In this document: piece after piece, positions 5,561 to 7,242 of the stretch | Layout: each line of letters opens with the position of its first letter | How positions within the stretch are numbered: the stretch's first letter is position 1 | NCBI GenBank assembly: GCA_009691815.1 | Contig: SIAL01000175.1 | Location: 1 to 7,242 of the forward strand | Direction of reading: 5' to 3' | DNA from: Gemmataceae bacterium | GTDB lineage: Bacteria > Planctomycetota > Planctomycetia > Gemmatales > Gemmataceae | DNA: 7,242 bases | Notes under the pieces: generated by a model | Seen by the model: the letters and a program-made list of their open reading frames with translations, nothing else | What the model was told of the DNA's origin: nothing | Database searches by the model: none | Position numbers and translations under genes: made by a program

Positions 5561-7012
5561 ATGAAAGAGATCTTTCAAAACACCATCGACAAACTTGGTA
5601 GACGCGACTTTTTGGGCAAAGGGGGCACCGGCCTTGGTGTCGCCGCTTTGGCCGGCCTTTTGGGAGGGTCCACTCGGGGAGGCCCCGCGGGTCTGCCCGG
5701 CCTCAAAGGCCTGCCTCATCATGCCCCAAAAGCCAAACGGGTGGTCTACCTTTGGCAGGGGGGTGCGCCTACCCATGTGGATCTTTTTGATCCAAAGCCC
5801 CTGATGGAAAAAATGAAAATGCAGGAGCTGCCCGAAAGCGTTCGCGGCAAAACCCGCCTCTCCACCATGACTGCCGGTTACAACAAACATCCCATCGTGC
5901 CCGCCATCAAACCCTTCAAAAAATATGGCAAGTCCGGCATGGAAATCACCAGCATGATGCCCCACATCGGGTCGATTGCCGATGATATAACCCTGATTCG
6001 ATCCATGAATACCGAAGCGGTGAACCACGCCCCCGGGGTGACCTATTTCCTCACCGGAGCTCAGGTTCCAGGCAGGCCCAGCATGGGAGCTTGGTTGACC
6101 TACGGTTTGGGAACCGAGACCAGCGAACTTCCCGCTTTTGTGGTAATGACTTCTTCCGATCGTGGCAAAACTTGCGGGCAGCTCTTCTTTGACTATTACT
6201 GGGGTAGTGGTTTCTTACCCACCCGTCATCAGGGCGTTCGCTTTCGGGGGGTAGGCGACCCGGTCCCCTACTTGAACAACCCGGAGGGGGTCAGCCCCTC
6301 TTCAAGGGCCAAGCTCTTGGCGGGAATCGACGAACTCAACCGCGCCCATTTGGCCGAATTTGGCGACCCCGAAATCGACACCCGAATTTCCCAATATGAA
6401 ATGGCATTCCGCATGCAGACAAGCGTGCCGGGATTGCTTGATTTCTCCGACGAACCCAAATACATCCTGGATATGTATGGTCCCCAAGTCCTCGAGCCGG
6501 GCACCTTTGCTAGGCATTGCCTTATCACGAGAAGGCTATTGGAGCGAGGCACCCGTTTTGTCCAGCTTATGCACGCGGGTTGGGATCAACATTCCAACCT
6601 ATTTACCCAATTGGAAAATCAATGCCTCGATACGGATCAACCCTCCGCGGCGCTGGTTAAAGATCTTAAAATGCGGGGAATGCTGGACGATACACTGGTG
6701 ATTTGGGGAGGGGAATTTGGCAGAACTCCCTTTGGTCAAGGCCCGGAGGGCAAACCCAATGGGCGTGACCATTTTGGCAGAGCCTTTAGCCTCTGGATGG
6801 CGGGCGGAGGGGTGAAGGGTGGCCATGTGCATGGCGCAACCGATGACTTTGCCTGGAATATTACCAAAGACCCCGTCCATGTTCACGATCATCAGGCGAC
6901 CATCATGCACCTTTGTGGCATCGACCACGAACGATTGACCTTCCGCTATCAAGGCCGACAATTTCGCCTCACGGACATCCACGGAAAAGTCGTCCGTGAA
7001 GTGTTGGCCTAA
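5561..7012 (+). CDS. DUF1501 family protein, Tat-exported
   Basis: The 483-residue product is a full-length DUF1501 protein (Pfam PF07394), placed in the alkaline phosphatase/sulfatase-like superfamily. The N-terminus has a twin-arginine signal, GRRDFLGKGG (Arg14-Arg15) followed by a Gly/Ala-rich hydrophobic stretch to about 36. Typical motifs follow: LWQGGAPTHVDLFDPKP (64-80), NHAPGVTYFLTG (155-166), HAGWDQHSN (338-346), WGGEFGRTPF (382-391), GRDHFGRAFSLWMAGGG (401-417) and the C-terminal HDHQATIMHLCGIDHERLTF (442-461). The conserved Asp/His residues in these would suit metal binding, as in the superfamily, but no substrate is established. The start is 3 bases after the PSD1-gene stop, with GGGAA at 5550-5554 overlapping that gene's end, which suggests translational coupling. 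Such pairs are very common in planctomycetes and are presumed to work together outside the cytoplasm. A strong terminator follows. Confidence 0.92.
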   Translation: MKEIFQNTIDKLGRRDFLGKGGTGLGVAALAGLLGGSTRGGPAGLPGLKGLPHHAPKAKRVVYLWQGGAPTHVDLFDPKPLMEKMKMQELPESVRGKTRLSTMTAGYNKHPIVPAIKPFKKYGKSGMEITSMMPHIGSIADDITLIRSMNTEAVNHAPGVTYFLTGAQVPGRPSMGAWLTYGLGTETSELPAFVVMTSSDRGKTCGQLFFDYYWGSGFLPTRHQGVRFRGVGDPVPYLNNPEGVSPSSRAKLLAGIDELNRAHLAEFGDPEIDTRISQYEMAFRMQTSVPGLLDFSDEPKYILDMYGPQVLEPGTFARHCLITRRLLERGTRFVQLMHAGWDQHSNLFTQLENQCLDTDQPSAALVKDLKMRGMLDDTLVIWGGEFGRTPFGQGPEGKPNGRDHFGRAFSLWMAGGGVKGGHVHGATDDFAWNITKDPVHVHDHQATIMHLCGIDHERLTFRYQGRQFRLTDIHGKVVREVLA

Positions 7013-7042
7013 TTCGGGATGGTATACCCGGTCGCAAACCAA

Positions 7043-7071
7043 AAGGGCCCCTTATGGGGGCCCTTGTTTTT
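7043..7071. terminator. Bidirectional intrinsic terminator between convergent genes
   Basis: AAGGGCCCC (7043-7051) and GGGGCCCTT (7057-7065) make a perfect 9-bp GC-rich stem with a 5-base loop, followed on the plus strand by GTTTTT. On the minus strand the same stem is followed by TTTT from A residues at 7041-7044, two of which are in the stem. It ends the PSD1-DUF1501 operon and probably also the convergent gene to its right. Confidence 0.88.
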
Positions 7072-7073
7072 CT

Positions 7074-7101
7074 TCACCCTTTACCCTTTACCGTTTACCG
7101 T
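7074..7101. repeat. Heptanucleotide tandem repeat, four units near TTACCST
   Basis: Four head-to-tail units, TCACCCT, TTACCCT, TTACCGT and TTACCGT, fill 7074-7101. The last unit supplies the stop codon of the minus-strand gene (TAA at 7097-7095), so the array touches coding sequence. Confidence 0.8.
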
Positions 7102-7242
7102 TGGGGTGGGTTGGTTTCCCTTATCGAGGCACCCTGATCTTCCGAGAGGATCAGCACCGAAAAGCGGGTGATCGGTTGTTTTTCCGGAGTGCTTACCGTG
7201 GCGTAGTCAAAGCGGCCCCGTAGGTCCGAATAGCCATCCTTG
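7095..7242 (-). CDS. 3' end of a convergent gene, probable large planctomycete secreted protein (partial)
   Basis: The minus strand is open from the window edge to TAA at 7097-7095. The first complete codon is 7241-7239 and 48 residues are visible, beginning KDGYSDLRGRFDYATVSTPE and ending RETNPPQR. The pattern D-G-Y-x-D-L-R-G-R-F-D-Y-A followed by R-F-x-V-L-I-L-S-E-D-x-G-A and a short proline/arginine tail is one I associate with the C-terminus of long planctomycete proteins of unassigned function. That recollection is weak, so no function is given. Codon pattern and the convergent position beside a bidirectional terminator support a real gene. Its start lies beyond the window. Confidence 0.65.
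   Translation of the reverse strand, partial: KDGYSDLRGRFDYATVSTPEKQPITRFSVLILSEDQGASIRETNPPQR

Noticed and set aside
5681..5713. Gly-Pro-rich segment GGPAGLPGLKGLP in the DUF1501 protein resembling collagen repeats
   Set aside because: Too short and irregular; it lies in the linker after the Tat signal.
5459..6028. 189-codon minus-strand open frame opposite the PSD1/DUF1501 junction
   Set aside because: It spans two real genes in antisense and resembles no family; a shadow frame.
6971..6997. Inverted repeat ACGGAC/GTCCGT at the end of the DUF1501 gene
   Set aside because: It lies in coding sequence with a 15-base loop and is followed by a better, T-tailed terminator.

Overview
The window reads as a chromosomal segment of a planctomycete (Planctomycetota, possibly Gemmatales; the order is a weaker guess). 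The strongest evidence is the adjacent pair of a PSCyt1-PSCyt2-PSD1 (DUF1549/DUF1553) cytochrome-like protein and a Tat-exported DUF1501 protein, a hallmark of this phylum and its relatives. A typical LpxA indicates a Gram-negative type envelope with lipid A.

Left part (1-990) is accessory and decaying. On the minus strand lies the N-terminal part of an IS630-like transposase. It carries an in-frame TAA, an A_AAA_AAG slippery heptamer where the frame changes, and loss of family similarity soon afterwards. Facing away from it on the plus strand is a hicBA toxin-antitoxin locus with a good promoter, a leader hairpin and an intact hicB. Its hicA ends after 20 codons, before the catalytic histidine, so the antitoxin is an orphan.

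Centre (1208-2985) holds two housekeeping-type genes: a homocysteine S-methyltransferase family enzyme and lpxA. They are separated by 134 bp and are probably not functionally linked.

Right part (3039-7071) is a compact two-gene operon. A promoter (GTGACA, 17 bp, GATAAT) leads to the PSD1 gene, then the DUF1501 gene 3 bases later, then a strong hairpin terminator. Both products should act outside the cytoplasm: the first by Sec with heme attachment at CxxCH, the second by Tat. Their biochemical function is not established. Beyond the terminator is the 3' end of a convergent minus-strand gene that runs off the window; the terminator sits between the two and looks bidirectional.

Two intergenic spaces each carry a different tandem heptanucleotide repeat (1062-1082 and 7074-7101). 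I found no convincing new multi-gene system. The items most worth a second look are the orphaned antitoxin with its structured leader, the heptanucleotide repeats (one contains a stop codon), and the uncharacterised PSD1/DUF1501 pair.
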